In this document: positions 46,980 through 59,089 of the stretch, piece after piece
Layout of the letters: every line of letters starts with the position of its first letter
Position numbering within the stretch: the first letter of the stretch is position 1
From: Athripsodes cinereus
Lineage: Eukaryota; Arthropoda; Insecta; Trichoptera; Leptoceridae
Direction of reading: 5' to 3'
Assembly: GCA_947579605.1 (NCBI GenBank)
Contig: OX388321.1
Span: forward strand, 17,351,614 to 17,415,613
DNA length: 64,000 bases
The notes under the pieces: model-generated
The model's database searches: none
Told to the model about the DNA's origin: nothing
The model's input: the letters and a program-made list of their open reading frames with translations, nothing else
Position numbers and translations under genes: made by a program

Positions 46980-48220
46980 ATCAAATTAAATTAAAAACAA
47001 ATATTTCCTTCAACTATATTGATTTTTATTGAGAGAAACATCTTTTGTCTTTCAAGGACATCGCCAATAATTATGGCACGTACTTCCGTTCATTTTTCAA
47101 CCAGTCAAAAAATAATTTTAATTATTTGCAGATTGTACAATAATATTATAATAACGGATCGTAAAACGGCGCCAATGAAACTAATCATCCAACATCATCA
47201 ATTATAATATTTCTTCCGTGACTGGTTTATAAACTTGCGTTGTTTACTTTCTATGAAATGAGCAAGCGACGTAAAAAATCTTTACGTTATTACAAAAATA
47301 CCGCACCTCTCTTAAGAATTAATAAATAAATAAAATATTTATGTTGGAGAGTGTACGTAGGTACTAATAACGAGAAAAGTTGATTGATTTTTCTTTTGTA
47401 TTCTGAACCATACTTGTATTTTTTTATTGTATAAAAACATAACAACATAAAATGCATGCATAGACAAATCACACAGATCGAGCTAGTCCCCAAGATGTAT
47501 CTTGTATTATAGGTACTAACGCTACGATACATACATATTGTGATGACCCTACCTATTTCAAACCATTCTAAGCTCCGAATTTGCAACTTCCTAGCTTCTA
47601 AACTATACCTACTGTAATAAATGATTCCAAAACTAGAATTTACATCCCTATCCGACTAGCTAAGAATTGTATGAATTTTCGCATTGTTGCAAATATACGT
47701 ACGAAATATCGCATTCCTAATTAAATTAATTAACGAATTTTGGCCTTTCGTGATCGTCTAGATTTATCTATTAACTATTTTCGTAGATTTGGACCCAGTA
47801 CGTTGTGTTTTGACGATAATTTTACCTACGTTGTGTTTTTTTAAAAAAACGCAAAATAAGTCACCTGAAATATACATTTCAATAATCGAAAGAACAACAA
47901 AATCACAAGATCAATAAAACAATTTAAACATGAATTTTGATACATATTAACTCTGAGGTCAACTTTGACGTCAGATCACTTACCTTGAGATACTGTAAAA
48001 TAACATAATAAAAATAGTGCATAATAAAACATAACAAAATATAACATAACAATCATCATAAAATAAAATTCAAATAATTATTTAATATCATCACGAGAAT
48101 GTAGAATGGTAACTGGTTGCCGATCCATGCCCCTACATAAGATAACCATTTCATAGTATCTATAGCCAATGTATGTACATATGTTCTACAACATACCCAC
48201 TAATTCGTTGCGTCGTAAAG
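46980..48220. other. AT-rich non-coding DNA with a SINE fragment
   Basis: 47465-47555 ('gagctagtccccaagatgta', 'attataggtactaac') is a fragment of the SINE type at 7480-7665. The ORFs at 47019 and 47290 have no recognisable domains. Confidence 0.4.
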
Positions 48221-48222
48221 GA

Positions 48223-49182
48223 CAGTGGCGCACCCCAAAACATAACTTTATTACTTTTGAATATTAATTAAATTTCAACACGATTGCTTTGACATCATTT
48301 TCGGAGACTATAACTACTGGTTGTTAATGCATGGAAAGCATGCTGTGTCCATGCTGAAGGGGCGCCGCCTTCGCCCCTTCTCGTCTCAAAACTCGCCATG
48401 CCGTACTTTGAGCCCGGGTGCACTAATCTACACCGAATATATAAAATAATATATAATATGTATACTCATTTGAACATGCAGCTATATATAATAAGAATAA
48501 TTATAAATATATGTTAAGAAGCTTTGTCTAGGACCCTGGCGGGAAACGGGGCAAGACCCATATTGACCCTTGTCTCAAAAGCTGAATCGAAGAGATGGGA
48601 GCAGGGCTTGCTAACGGTACACCTACATTTCGAAGCAGGATTAGGACTGAAATTGTTAGTATATAGTATATGTTTCTACAAAGTACATAATACGTCTCGT
48701 GCATAATTGTATAATAATAATGATAAATATGTGGTTACGAATAGATCAAACCCACACTATAGACACGAGGTAGCTAGTCTAGTGTCGATAGGCAGAAGGG
48801 ATCCATGTCCATAAGGTAATCTCGACAAGATTTAGCTATAAAAGACTACATATTTATGGTGAGGTGAATTTAGGAATCATGTAAGTCAAATAAAAATATA
48901 TTAAGACCAATAGATACATAAATATTACGTATGATTAGTGTCATGCAAAATGTCAAATTTGTTCCTTCCATGATATCGCAGCAATTACAGCATGTCGAAT
49001 AAGTAGAAAAATCCAATAAGTTCGTAGAATACAAATGACATTCGACGATAAAATATGTAATTAAATTAATAATCAAATAATATCCTGATCAACGTACAAC
49101 TTCTCTCCAAACTGCATAATCTTTCGTTATGGTAAAATAAATTAAATAAAAGTATAATATTAGGTGGGTCGGTACGCCACTG
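48223..49182. mobile_element. Possible hAT-like element
   Basis: CAGTGGCGCACC on the left and GGTACGCCACTG on the right are 11/12 inverted repeats of hAT character. The 8-bp flanks do not match. The interior has a GC-rich hairpin 'gaaggggcg..cgccccttc' at 48356-48382 and no transposase. It may be two unrelated ends. Confidence 0.35.
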
Positions 49183-49443
49183 CCGTCGGTCTAGTATTAG
49201 GTTTGTGGGACGGCGCTATATAAATTCAGTCATAGGTACATACATACATATAATAATACTGAAAATAGGCATACATAACACATAATTCCTTTGTTTTCAA
49301 AATCTGTAAAATTAAATAAATCCTTGTGTACGACGACTACTTTGTAGACAACAATATCCTCCTAAATATCACGACACCTAGATATAAATAAATTAATAAT
49401 TTCACTTATTTTAGAGGCATTGACTATGTAACAATTACGAGAC

Positions 49444-49760
49444 ATTTTCAAATAAAATATTTAAAACTTGAATCACTATGTTTATTTGTTACATTAATTT
49501 AAATTACGCTATCGCGATTTCAGTGCACTTGCACCATTGACGAGCTTTTCAAGACTGACTTACAAAGATAGAACTATGATAGTAAAATAATAAAAATAAG
49601 AACTATGATAGTATAATTTTACTATCATAGTTCTATCTTTGTAAGTCAGTCTTGAAAAGCTCGTCAATGGTGCAAGTGCACTGAAATCGCGATAGCGTAA
49701 TTTAAATTAATGTAACAAATAAACATAGTGATTCAAGTTTTAAATATTTTATTTGAAAAT
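49444..49760. repeat. Perfect inverted repeat, 145-bp arms, 27-bp spacer
   Basis: The arms 49444-49588 and 49616-49760 are identical reverse complements with no mismatch. The spacer 49589-49615 contains a third direct copy of the arm tip ('agaactatgatagta'). Arms include 'cgctatcgcgatttcagtgc' and 'cttttcaagactgacttaca'. No coding sequence or known TE signature was seen. Confidence 0.97.
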
Positions 49761-49764
49761 AAAT

Positions 49765-50260
49765 TAATAATATTGAAAAATCTTATCTTATGACAGCCGG
49801 CAGGATCACGGATTTTAAATGTTAAATAAAAGTAATTTATGATGATCTTCATATATTCCCAAATGTGGAAATATCACTAAAATATAATGTATTAATTACT
49901 ACGAAGGTGGGTAAATAAAAATATTAAAATATGTCGAATTCAAACACTGAGATTAATATGAGTCCCACCTCTCCTAGGCTCAAAACTAAACTGCCAAGAG
50001 TAATCTATCCTCCCTCTTCAGATCCTGAAAATGTCGACCCAAAGCAACAAAAAAAAACTACATCCATCTCTTTATGACACACACCAAAATATACCTGTCT
50101 CTGTCTCCTACATAGATAGCTTGTCATCCACTTGAAATCGACTAAGTTCCATCCCTTTATTAATTACCTACTACAAATATTCCATCTAGGTATACGAAAA
50201 TAATATTTACAATCTTGTATATATTCAATTCATCACAATATACAATGCACTAAACACATA
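49765..50260. other. AT-rich non-coding DNA
   Basis: A short open stretch near 49930-50070 (serine/proline-rich) lacks supporting splice sites or homology. Confidence 0.35.
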
Positions 50261-50264
50261 TACA

Positions 50265-50360
50265 TGTAACACTCAGACCCAGAACAATTTGAAAAAGGTC
50301 ATTCTTCACTCTGCCCTGGGCGGAAATCGAATCCGGGACCTCGTGACTCAAAGACAGGAG
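50265..50360 (-). repeat. tRNA-derived SINE fragment (minus)
   Basis: 'ctgccctgggcggaaatcga' 'atccgggacctcgtgactca' holds the complement of a B box (GGATTCGATTTCC). 'cagacccagaacaatttgaa' 'aaaggtcatt' links it to 7555-7665. Confidence 0.7.
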
Positions 50361-50977
50361 TCAATATGTACCTACACATTGTAAAAAAATAAGAATAACT
50401 TTTATCTTAGAGTTGTGGGCAGATCAGATAAATATTATATTATTATGTATTCGCACATGTTTTATTTATTTGTTGTCTGAGCCTCTTGCACGACAAAAAC
50501 ATATAGGTATTGAATAAATTACGTAAAAATGTTCACACACTTTGACTTCTTTGTTTATAAATATGTAAATAAATAAGATTCACCTACATGTATGAATTAA
50601 AATGTATGAATTAATTAACTTCGAAATGTTGTCTGGCATTGCGATCGTATCGATATTGTGTGACATTAAATAGTTATATATTACCTATATGGAATATTTT
50701 CACTGTGATAAAAAATATTGAAAGGTGTTCTATTGTACGTCTCTAAGGATAATTTAATTTTTGTTTTTCAAGATAAGATTTTCCTTTACTAAAAGCTTTT
50801 AACATATTCGCGATCAATAGGTTTAAAAAATATCATTGTGTATTTATATTAACTAAGTCTCTCTGAAAAAAGTTAAGTGTAAACTGAAACTATAGTATAT
50901 ATGGAAAAAAACATAGAGTGTTACAAAATTAACGTCGACTCAATAAATAAATGAAACTACAGTGTTTTTAATGTATG

Positions 50978-51381
50978 CAGGACCTTGACAGGACACTGCA
51001 GACTACGAAAACACATGACGAAAATTGGACTGTCACATACCCCCAGTCTGCAGATTTTATTCAGAGGATAATGAAACACCTATCCACATCTTCTGTAACT
51101 GTGACGCACTCGCTCGCAACCGAAGTCACATCCTCGGAGGTCCACTGCTGGACTCTGAGAAGGTGAAGCTTCTCACACCAAGACAAATAGTGAGCTACAT
51201 GACGCACCTAGGTCTTGAGAGTGAGATTTATGACACAGAAGGATGTCACAATAGATCTATCATGGTCACGGTGACGCAAGGGATGCAAGGTCTCTTGACC
51301 TTTATTAGAAAAAAAAATATGCAGCTCATTCAAATAACGAATTACTTTGTGAAAGATTCAAGATTATCTATAATGCGTTAA
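50978..51381 (+). pseudogene. LINE polyprotein C-terminal fragment (RNase H end)
   Basis: The frame at 51025-51381 reads CRFYSEDNETPIHIFCNCDA then SEKVKLLTPRQIVSYMTHLG, resembling the Cys/His segment (C-x2-C..ETxxHxxCxC) downstream of RNase H in R1/I-group non-LTR retrotransposons. One Cys is replaced by Tyr, and upstream coding lies in another frame (50975). It is a truncated, frameshifted remnant. Confidence 0.65.
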
Positions 51382-51384
51382 TCT

Positions 51385-52240
51385 TTCAGGTTGCGTTCCT
51401 CTTTTTCAAGATATTGGCTTCTACGTGAGCACATCACTTATTTCTGTCTTCTGCTGCATCCAAATGATGTTTATGTTTTGCAACTTTGAAGTGGCCGATA
51501 GTCTTTAGCTAATTGTAGAATTTCGTATATATATAATCGAGAGATCCTGGATCGATATTTTACGAGATTTATGGACATTTTAATTTCAAATGACGTTATG
51601 AATACCTATATGAAAACTTTATCGTCAAATTACATAAAGATCACTCTTAAATTATTTAATTATGTTGAATGGAAAAATATTAATTCTACACTTAAAAGTT
51701 GAATACATATTATTATGATTTATATATTATCTACTTTAAAATGTACAGAATTCGCTGATATCTTAATTCTTTTAGAGTTATTATTAATATAAATGTCAAA
51801 CACGCCATGTTATTTTACTTGTTTTTATTGATAACTTCAAATCTAATATAACTTTCGATTATCAATCGGTCGGATTGAATTATTAAATAGAACAGTCGCT
51901 GTAATAATTAAGTCGGAACGACACACCCATTTGTTGGCAGACGCCAAGAATACATTAATTGTTATACTAGTACACGCTATACGGTTATAGACGGACCTAC
52001 TTTTGTAATGATTAATACTCTCATGACAAACTTTATACCTATTATGCATGTTACAAAATCTCAGCATATTAATCAATTATATTTTTATCATTATTCCATA
52101 AATCAATTGTATTATTTTCTGTGTAAATACAATCACAGTTTCTAGGCCCACTGTAGGTCAGTGGTGGTTCATTCTCAAGAGTGTTAATGCGGTGCATTCC
52201 CTTTAAGAAAATATTTACGTATAACTTGTTTTATTTTTAT
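51385..52240. other. AT-rich non-coding DNA
   Basis: No feature recognised. Confidence 0.35.
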
Positions 52241-52260
52241 TTAGGTAATTGCAATGAATC

Positions 52261-52817
52261 TCTCTCTCTCTCTCCCTGGGCAATTATTAATCCCACATGA
52301 TGGTGGGGTCTGCCATTTTTGTCTTTCGCCGCCACTCGGCTCTATTCTGTGCGTCCTCCGGGGAAGCTCCGCAGTCTCTCATGTCTTGCTTCACAACCTC
52401 GCGCCACCTCCGCTTGGGTCTTCCTCGGGATCTACTACCAGGGGCAACCAATGACTGTGCCCTGTTACCTATGTATTCGGGAGGTCTTCTACTCACATGC
52501 CCGTACCACCGTAATCTGCTTTCCTGAATTTTGTCGGATACGTCACGTACACCTAGACTTCCACGTATGTACGTATTACGGATTCTGTCTAGCCTGGTGA
52601 CGCCGCACATCCATCTCAACATTTTCATTTCAGCTGTTTGGACAGCACGGACATGTCTCAAAGAGGTATTCCAGGTTTCTGATCCGTAAGTAAGTACAGG
52701 CCGGATAACGCTTTTGTATATAAGACCCTTTAGCTTGACAGGCATTCTATTATCGCATGTAACTCCCGTGACTTCCCGCCACTTCATCCAGGCTGCAGCA
52801 ATTCGGTGCTGAATATT
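52261..52817 (-). mobile_element. 5'-truncated RTE-like LINE with 16-bp TSD
   Basis: The minus strand encodes NIQHRIAAAWMKWREVTGV, LKGLIYKSVIRPVLTYGSET, MKMLRWMCGVTRLDRIRN, QESRLRWYGHVSRRP, RSRGRPKRRW and AEWRRKTKMADPTIMWD, the part after the RT core. It ends in a (GA)n tail, here (tc)n at 52261. The perfect repeat gtaattgcaatgaatc flanks it at 52245-52260 and 52818-52833. Plus-strand ORFs here are shadows. The frame is intact over about 177 codons, so the copy is fairly young. Confidence 0.92.
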
Positions 52818-53256
52818 GTAATTGCAATGAATCATTATATAATAATAAATGTTTATTTGTAATCATTATTTATATAAGGCATTTCACCTATTTGTTATCA
52901 TGGATGAGAAATAAAAGAGGAAATCAATATTTTGCATACATAAATCTTTCATCTTTATTCCTTTTCGTTGAATACAAAAATGACCCAAACGCAAATGATT
53001 TCGATTCGAGTATACTACAAACGATTACAAACAAAATTTGTGTCTCACTAAGTGATAAATTGAAGGAATATTTTTTATTTCATTTTTTTGATACACTCCG
53101 AATAAGTTTCCTCTGCAATGTTGGCCCAATACTGCAACGTCATTACATTATGTGAAGATTTTTTTTTATTCACACCTATCATTAAGTCTTCTGATGATAT
53201 CGTTTAATACGGACGATGGTAATTGAAATACATGTCAGTTATTATAATAACACGAG

Positions 53257-53658
53257 CATAGGCGTACCTGGTGGCAGGTAAAAAGGGCCTGACCCCAAAG
53301 GATCTCGGAAATTATTTGAAAATAGTCAAAATTACCATTAAAGTATGGGAATAATATGGGAAATTGAGAAGAAGCTCCGCTCTATCTTAGAAGCTAGGCG
53401 ACTAAGTATATGTCTGTTCTAAAACATTTTTTTTGAGACCGTGAAATATTTCAAATTTCTGTAGCAAATTGATATTTTGCGTGGGATTGAGGAAAATGGA
53501 TGTAAAAACGTCAATACATCTGAAAGATGACGGATTAAATTATTCCAAAATATTTTTGAATAGAAATGATGGGATCGTGAAACATTTTAAACTCCTATAT
53601 AACCATATTGCTAAGTTGCTGCCCCCCTACCCCTAGAAAAAATGTAGATACACCCATG
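53257..53658. mobile_element. hAT-like non-autonomous element (CATAGGCGTACC ends)
   Basis: CATAGGCGTACC on the left and GATACACCCATG on the right are imperfect inverted repeats. Internal 'gtgaaatatttcaaatttct' and 'gtgaaacattttaaactcct' form a diverged direct repeat. Another end of this type, 'aatctggtacacctatgctt', lies at 54365. Confidence 0.55.
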
Positions 53659-54194
53659 ACTATAAGAGTATTATTCTATTGGGTGAAGATAAAATGATAA
53701 TCTCTGTATTGTATTAGGTATTGAAGTTGTGATGCCTGTTTCCGCATAATGTTGACAGTATAATGAATATAGGTACAAACTATACAGGAACACAAAGATT
53801 CAATCGATATATTAAATGTTGAGTAGTATTGAATAGTAATTTATTATAAACAATTTTATTATGATTTATTCATAGGGGTTCATTCGGGTCTTTTTAGGTC
53901 AAAATTTGGTACAAATATTTTACAGCAATGTGCCGAATATAGAAGCAACGAACAATTGAAGTTACATATCAGCAACTATCAGATTGTATTGAGAATGCGT
54001 ATGTAACAATTGACAAAATGTATTGTGATTATGTTTTGCCACTTTGCCGATTTGGTATTAATTTGTAGGTTCCTATGATTTAAAATGTTTATTTATATTT
54101 CACATTGCTGCATAATTGCAATCCACAATTCTGAGCAAAATAGAGTCAAACAGAAGTCTGTCTACATATTGTAACCAAACATGATATATAAAAA

Positions 54195-54390
54195 CCGGCA
54201 ATCTTCCTTTTCACAACACAAGCTTTTGGCTTACTGTGATAGGTGTATAATGTTGTATTTGGGTTTATTACAAAACCCAGATATATCTTTTTTTATAAAT
54301 TAATGCAATTTTCCAAATAAATATTTTTATCATTACAGATTTTACTCCCTGTCCTCTTGGAAAAAATCTGGTACACCTATGCTTATTTGT
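54195..54390. repeat. SINE 3' fragment and hAT-type end
   Basis: 'acacaagcttttggcttact' .. 'ttgggtttattacaaaaccc' is the tail of the 46805 SINE in + orientation (54215-54290). 'gtcctcttggaaaaaatctg' 'gtacacctatgc' (54350-54384) resembles the end of 53257-53658. Confidence 0.55.
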
Positions 54391-54394
54391 TATA

Positions 54395-55170
54395 ATCAAG
54401 AGACATATTCATCAATATTAGACCTGTTTTTCTAGACATAATGAATTGTTTATTTGTAAAATAGATTGTCGGCCTTGTGATTTGAAGATTAGGTATAATA
54501 AACATTAGTATTATTATTTGCAACAGTAGTATTAAGCGAGTTGTATTTTATTGCACAATTTTTATTATACTAATAAGTATTTCTGATCTTTTAATTAAAC
54601 CTGTTGTCATTTAAAGTTACAAGTATCATAACAAACAAACAAAATATTGCAAAAAAGACCCCTGAAATTCCAAGATTCAAGGTTTTAGAATTATTCTGAA
54701 CTTATAAACAGATTCATATCTATAAGTAATGTTCTTCGACTATTTCAACGATGTTTTTACATTTTTTATGTATGTTGTAATATTTTTTTTCTTTTCTTCA
54801 TCTTTTTGTTGAATAAAGTACCTACCTCAAATTTATGTTTATTAGTTGGTAAGAAAGGGATCTTGGTTGGTTTGCTCATTGTTGTAATTAATTGTTATAA
54901 CTGTGTGATCCATAAAGAATAAATAGAAAAAAAGTAAAAAATAAAATACACGAAAACTGTGCATCAACGATCACGTAAGACAAGATCAATCTTCATGCCG
55001 GGGGTGAACCCGGCTCACATAAAATATTTTACTGAGACACCTTAGTATCTACAAACTCCAAGAAGGCCCTGAAATTCTTTGGATGAAGTCTCACTTCACC
55101 AAACCAGACGGGTCTGTTGGTATTTTCACTCATTCTATCAATCATAACATCTCTAGCATCCATCATCATC
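54395..55170. other. Non-coding DNA
   Basis: AT-rich. 'catgccgggggtgaacccgg' near 54994 is tRNA-B-box-like in complement but lacks a partner A box. Confidence 0.35.
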
Positions 55171-55179
55171 GGCCACTTC

Positions 55180-55345
55180 TAGAGGATGCCATGTGCTCAG
55201 AGGGAAAGGTACAAGATGCTGCAACTGGTTATCAAGGGAAATATTAAGGGTCAAAGAGGTGTTGGGATGAGGCGAATCTTCTGGCTCCATGAACAGAAAT
55301 TCAGAGCGTCGAGGAGCTGTTTCGGGCTGCTCAAGGTGGGGATAC
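55180..55345 (+). pseudogene. RTE-like LINE fragment, frameshifted
   Basis: RYKMLQLVIKGNIKGQRGVG then RRIFWLHEQ parallels KYHILRLIMTGKIEGHRGAG / RRQTSWLRNI of the 29288 copy. The following GVEELFRAAQ is present in another frame. An old copy without clear ends. Confidence 0.75.
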
Positions 55346-55734
55346 ATTATGACAAGGACACGACACGATACATGAAGAAGAAAATATGTTTTATAAAATA
55401 TACATTGTTTACCGAATTATGTATAAATGTTTATACAAGTTTGTCACGAGTGAAACCAATTCATACCGGTGTAATGAAAATATTTACGCAACATTAAGGT
55501 TTTGTTTTCATTGCATATACATATTATGTGCAAAAACAGGTATGTTAAGTACTGAATTAATGTTGTTTTTATACAAATATTGTTTTTTCTTTTTCGTCAA
55601 ATGTTTTTGTTCCAAAAATGTACATTGATCTTTTGTCATTTATTCAGCTGTTTTACTTAATCCTACTTCGATTTAATTCTTTAACATTTTAGAAGTGTGT
55701 AAAAACAGTTCAACTTAGTTTTTCTTGGTGAAGG

Positions 55735-55865
55735 TTCACGGTATCTCACATAATTGGAATAAAAAGTCTGCTACTTATTAACTGAATGTAATAAATATGC
55801 AAGTTGTTCTCATCACGCTAAAACATCACGTCAATTCATTAATCTCATACCCCGTTGCTGAGTTG
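55735..55865 (+). repeat. Family A, diverged left half
   Basis: 'cacggtatctcacataattg', 'aaatatgcaagttgttctca' and 'cataccccgttgctgagttg' follow the family order. Confidence 0.45.
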
Positions 55866-56319
55866 GAGAATAATTTTTTCTTTAAGTTTTGTTCAATTCT
55901 AAAAAGTATCTCTTTGCATTCCAAAAATAATGATGAAACATTAGGGATTTCGTAAATATTATATTATTATTGTGGTTTCATGGTAGATGTATATTAAATA
56001 ATCATGATTGACATAAATCGATTTAGACGTGTCATTTTATTATTAAACACATCAGATTCATTTATTGGTAGCAATAAAATAGAATCATCCATTAGTCATT
56101 CGGTGATGAATTATCTTCCGTTAAGTGTTTATTGTATGGGGAAAATCGATTTAATATCCTAAGTTTTCTTGAAATGTTGATTCATCAGGGTGAATGTATT
56201 CAGCTGCTATATAATTAATTATTTACTGCTTGTTTCGTACTGTTTTTTTTCTCAACTAGACGTTTATTCAACTGTTTCATGTAGGTTATATAGCATAAGA
56301 TTTCTTTATCACAAAATAC

Positions 56320-56935
56320 TGGACTAATTTAGTCCTGGGTATCTATCTAAGTGGGATCTTCTGCGTGGGCCGGGTTTACCCCCGGCAAACGCAGGGGATT
56401 CTGAGAATTGACCTTGCTTAGTGTGGCGGATGTTGCGTGGCGAACTTTGTTTTTTTGTGCGTCCTGTCTCCCTTAATAAAGAGTAGCTTTGGTTGGAATA
56501 TCCCCATTGGGAGGGAAGTAGCTTTCCACACCACCCCGTTATTCGGTGACCCCTGGGCTCACTGTCATAAAACCGAAATGTTTCTGGACACTTCATCTCT
56601 GTAAACTGTACCAACGGTATATATGTATTTAAGATATAATATTGTTTCTTTTTATTTCTTTTCTACGAGGCGTCTTACGTTGATCTGTTCTTTGGGTTGC
56701 CCGTGAGGAAAAGAAAGTGAGCCTGCAAGTTCGGATAAATAGAAATCCCCGACTCCTGAGATGTCCGAGTGTGTAGAGATTCTTCCAATATATGGACTAA
56801 TTCATGTTTTGGCCGGCTGGCCTTTCAGGCCTGCCCAATGGCCCGCCCGTGAGGACAATTTTGGTATGAATGTGCGGATAAAATAATAAGAGTCTATGAC
56901 TCCTGAGATATTCTCCTCTCTTCAATGGACTAATT
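56320..56935. repeat. GC-richer transposon-like block with imperfect ~140-bp duplication
   Basis: 'cccgtgagga', 'gactcctgagat' and 'atggactaatt' recur in the same order at about 56700/56750/56792 and 56846/56899/56924. The left part has 'gtgggccgggtttacccccg'. The composition contrasts with the neighbourhood. It resembles the tandem-repeat 5' or 3' UTR of a LINE, but no RT ORF is attached. Confidence 0.45.
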
Positions 56936-56944
56936 TTTAACATT

Positions 56945-57060
56945 TTTTTTTAAAGATGAATCTGGGTTTTGAAATATAAAAAAAACACTCCAAGCGCTCT
57001 CAAAAATACTCCAGTAAGCAATGTGCCTGTGTCGTGAAGGTGGAGTAAGTTGGTAGCTTG
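56945..57060 (-). repeat. SINE fragment (minus)
   Basis: 'ttttaaagatgaatctgggt' then 'cagtaagcaatgtgcctgtg' 'tcgtgaaggtggagtaag' is a diverged copy of the 46805 SINE without its tRNA head. Confidence 0.55.
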
Positions 57061-57109
57061 AATGAAAGTCCAATGCTCTAGCATTAAAAAGTTATTTCTA
57101 GGCCTGTTA

Positions 57110-57265
57110 TTATTTTATCATCGCCCTCAACGCTCCTCTCGGGAGTACAGGGCAGAAACCAGCCTCCTCCATACAGAACAATTTCGGGCCAATTGCGTCA
57201 CCTTTTCCCACGATATTCCATGCGTTATGATGTCGTTGTTATAGGAACGGTCTATTCTTTTTATC
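57110..57265 (+). repeat. Family C dispersed repeat, long copy
   Basis: 'atcgccctcaacgctcctct' 'cgggagtacagggcagaaac' 'cagcctcctccat' then 'acgatattccatgcgttatg' 'atgtcgttgttataggaacg'. It joins the blocks seen separately at 38630 and 1740. Confidence 0.7.
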
Positions 57266-57294
57266 AAAACGTTTTATACATCTTTTAATAGGTA

Positions 57295-57420
57295 TATACA
57301 ATTCAGCGACGAGCAATGCCACCCTTCTTGATTGCTGGTCAAACATGCATGGTCATCATCCTCATATTATTAAACAAATCAAACATACAGGATGTGTGGC
57401 ACAACTCCCTGTTAAACGTC
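57295..57420. repeat. Family A rearranged fragment
   Basis: The reverse-orientation block 'attcagcgacgagcaatgcc' 'accctt' is followed by the forward block 'catacaggatgtgtggcaca', so two oppositely oriented pieces abut. Confidence 0.4.
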
Positions 57421-57989
57421 TTGTGTTGATGTTTTAATTTTTTATGCAAACACATTTGAGCAATATACCTACATATTCAAGAGAAATTTATATAGAATTG
57501 TAGATTTCTAAAACGAATGCTTATCATTATTATTTCATGAGATATTTAAACTGTTTATTGCTTTCTAGGAAACTAGTATACTGAGGTATTGCAGGTGTTA
57601 AGCATAGGTAGGTAGGCACCTTGTAAACATATTACTATTGAAATATATTCATAAAAATGACTAGACATGTTAGAGGTAAAAGACGACTAATAGAGTATTT
57701 AAATGTACATAATTACATCGTACAAATACCTACATGTAAAAGAAAAATAATAAAATGATTATAACATAACACAACAAAATATAATTATTACAAACATATA
57801 TGTGAACAATTCACACTGACCAAGTTAGTCGCTAACTACGAGAAAGATTCGAATTTTGTATTATGGGTACTTATGGATTGTAGTATGGATACTTACCCCA
57901 TTATTTATTTATTTATTAATCTATATAAAACGGCTGTTGCCTTTTTTTAATAACAAAATAAAATACCTTATAATGTAACTTTGGGTTAG

Positions 57990-58125
57990 TTGGAAGAGAT
58001 CGATCATCCTTTGCGATAAACTCGCCCTCTGTATATTGATTGTATTTAATTTGAATGTATACCTTTTATGTTAATTGTCTGTAATCAATGTACTTAAAAG
58101 AATGAATAAATAAATAAACAATTTA
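57990..58125 (+). repeat. LINE 3'-UTR-type repeat (family E)
   Basis: 'ttagttggaagagatcgatc' 'atcctttgcgataaactcgc' 'cctctgtata' and an (aaat)n tail. Confidence 0.65.
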
Positions 58126-58149
58126 CATCAATTATTATTATTATGTTGG

Positions 58150-58623
58150 ATGATTTATTCGGCGCCGTTTAATGGAGCATCCATCTCAAGGGCGCAGGAA
58201 ACTATGTTGGAAGAGCGAAGTCTTCAGCTTGCTCCTGAACGTTGTAATCGGCTGGTTTTTACGGAGGCCTTGTTGGTGGATGTCTTAGCTGAGCGTATAG
58301 GTCTACTTGCAGGTGTTTTGAGAACACAGAGTTCAGAAAGTGACTGAGGTGCCATTTTGTTCAAAGCTTTGTAGACTATAAGACACAGTTTGTATTTGGA
58401 CCCTTTCACCTACTCTTAATCAGTGTAACTTTTCCAGCAAAGTTGTGATGTGGCGACCCCTATCTTCGCGGAAAATAAGCCTTGCAGCGCTATTGAATGC
58501 CATTTGTACCATTTGTAGACGATTCAGTTGAATCAATACATATAATTTCTCTACACTCCATACAACCACAAGAAGAAAATAAAATATACATATAATGCGC
58601 GAAATATAAAACATATTGTACAC
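58150..58623 (-). pseudogene. CR1/L2-like LINE reverse-transcriptase 3' remnant
   Basis: The minus strand carries LQMVQMAFNSAARLIFRED, GRHITTLLEKLH, then in another frame YKLCLIVYKALNKMAPQSLS and the 3' end with 'tcaagggcgcaggaaactat'. The order (AARL..HITxxLxxLHW..YKxxLxxYKALxxxAPxxLS) is the C-terminal end of CR1/L2-group reverse transcriptases. Related fragments: 11985-12120, 15240-15305 and 19490-19530. Confidence 0.8.
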
Positions 58624-58654
58624 GTGTTACACTGTTTTTGAAAACCGTAATGTT

Positions 58655-58725
58655 TAATTTTGACTTGGCTGAGATTCGAATCCGAGATCTCTTGACTCAC
58701 AGATAGATAGCTACGCGAGATAGCT
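58655..58725 (-). repeat. tRNA-derived SINE fragment (minus)
   Basis: 'ggctgagattcgaatccgag' 'atctcttgactcacagatag' contains the complement of a B box (GGATTCGAATCTC). No complete tRNA structure. Confidence 0.6.
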
Positions 58726-58830
58726 ACATTCGCGTTACATTGGTTGTCAAATAAGCGTTAAATATGAAGTAGGGACTTACGCACCAGATTCTTGTTTTCC
58801 CATTATTGCTTAGCAATGCTCCTCTAATGC

Positions 58831-59082
58831 GGCGCACAGACAGCTGCATGCGAACGTCAATCATCAAGCATCAAGCAAAAATCTTAAATCTTTCGGCGAC
58901 AATTTGGAGCATCCTCCGAAGAAATATTCGAATGAATGCCTTCATTATGTCTCATGGACGGGTAACGAAGGCATTCATTCCAATATTTCTTCGGAGAATG
59001 CTCTGAATTGTCGCCGAAAGATTTAAGATTTTTGCTTGATGTTTGATGATTGACGTTCGCATCCAGCTGTCTGTACGCTGCC
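58831..59082. mobile_element. GCGAACGTCAATC-type foldback MITE
   Basis: Long arms: 'cagctgcatgcgaacgtcaa' 'tcatcaagcatcaagc' 'aaaaatcttaaatctttcgg' and 'gaaatattcgaatgaatgcc' 'ttc' pair with the right side around the centre 'attatgtctcatggacgggt'. Ends are GGCGCACAGACAGC and complement GGCAGCGTACAGACAGC. Confidence 0.9.
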
Positions 59083-59089
59083 TAAAAGA

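Noticed and set aside
52254..52600. Plus-strand ORFs over the 52.3-kb LINE
   Set aside because: The minus frame carries the recognisable LINE protein; plus ORFs are shadows of it.
56324..56614. Minus ORF of 96 codons, Arg/Gly/Pro-rich
   Set aside because: It reflects the local GC-rich repeat-like DNA; no splice sites or domain support it.
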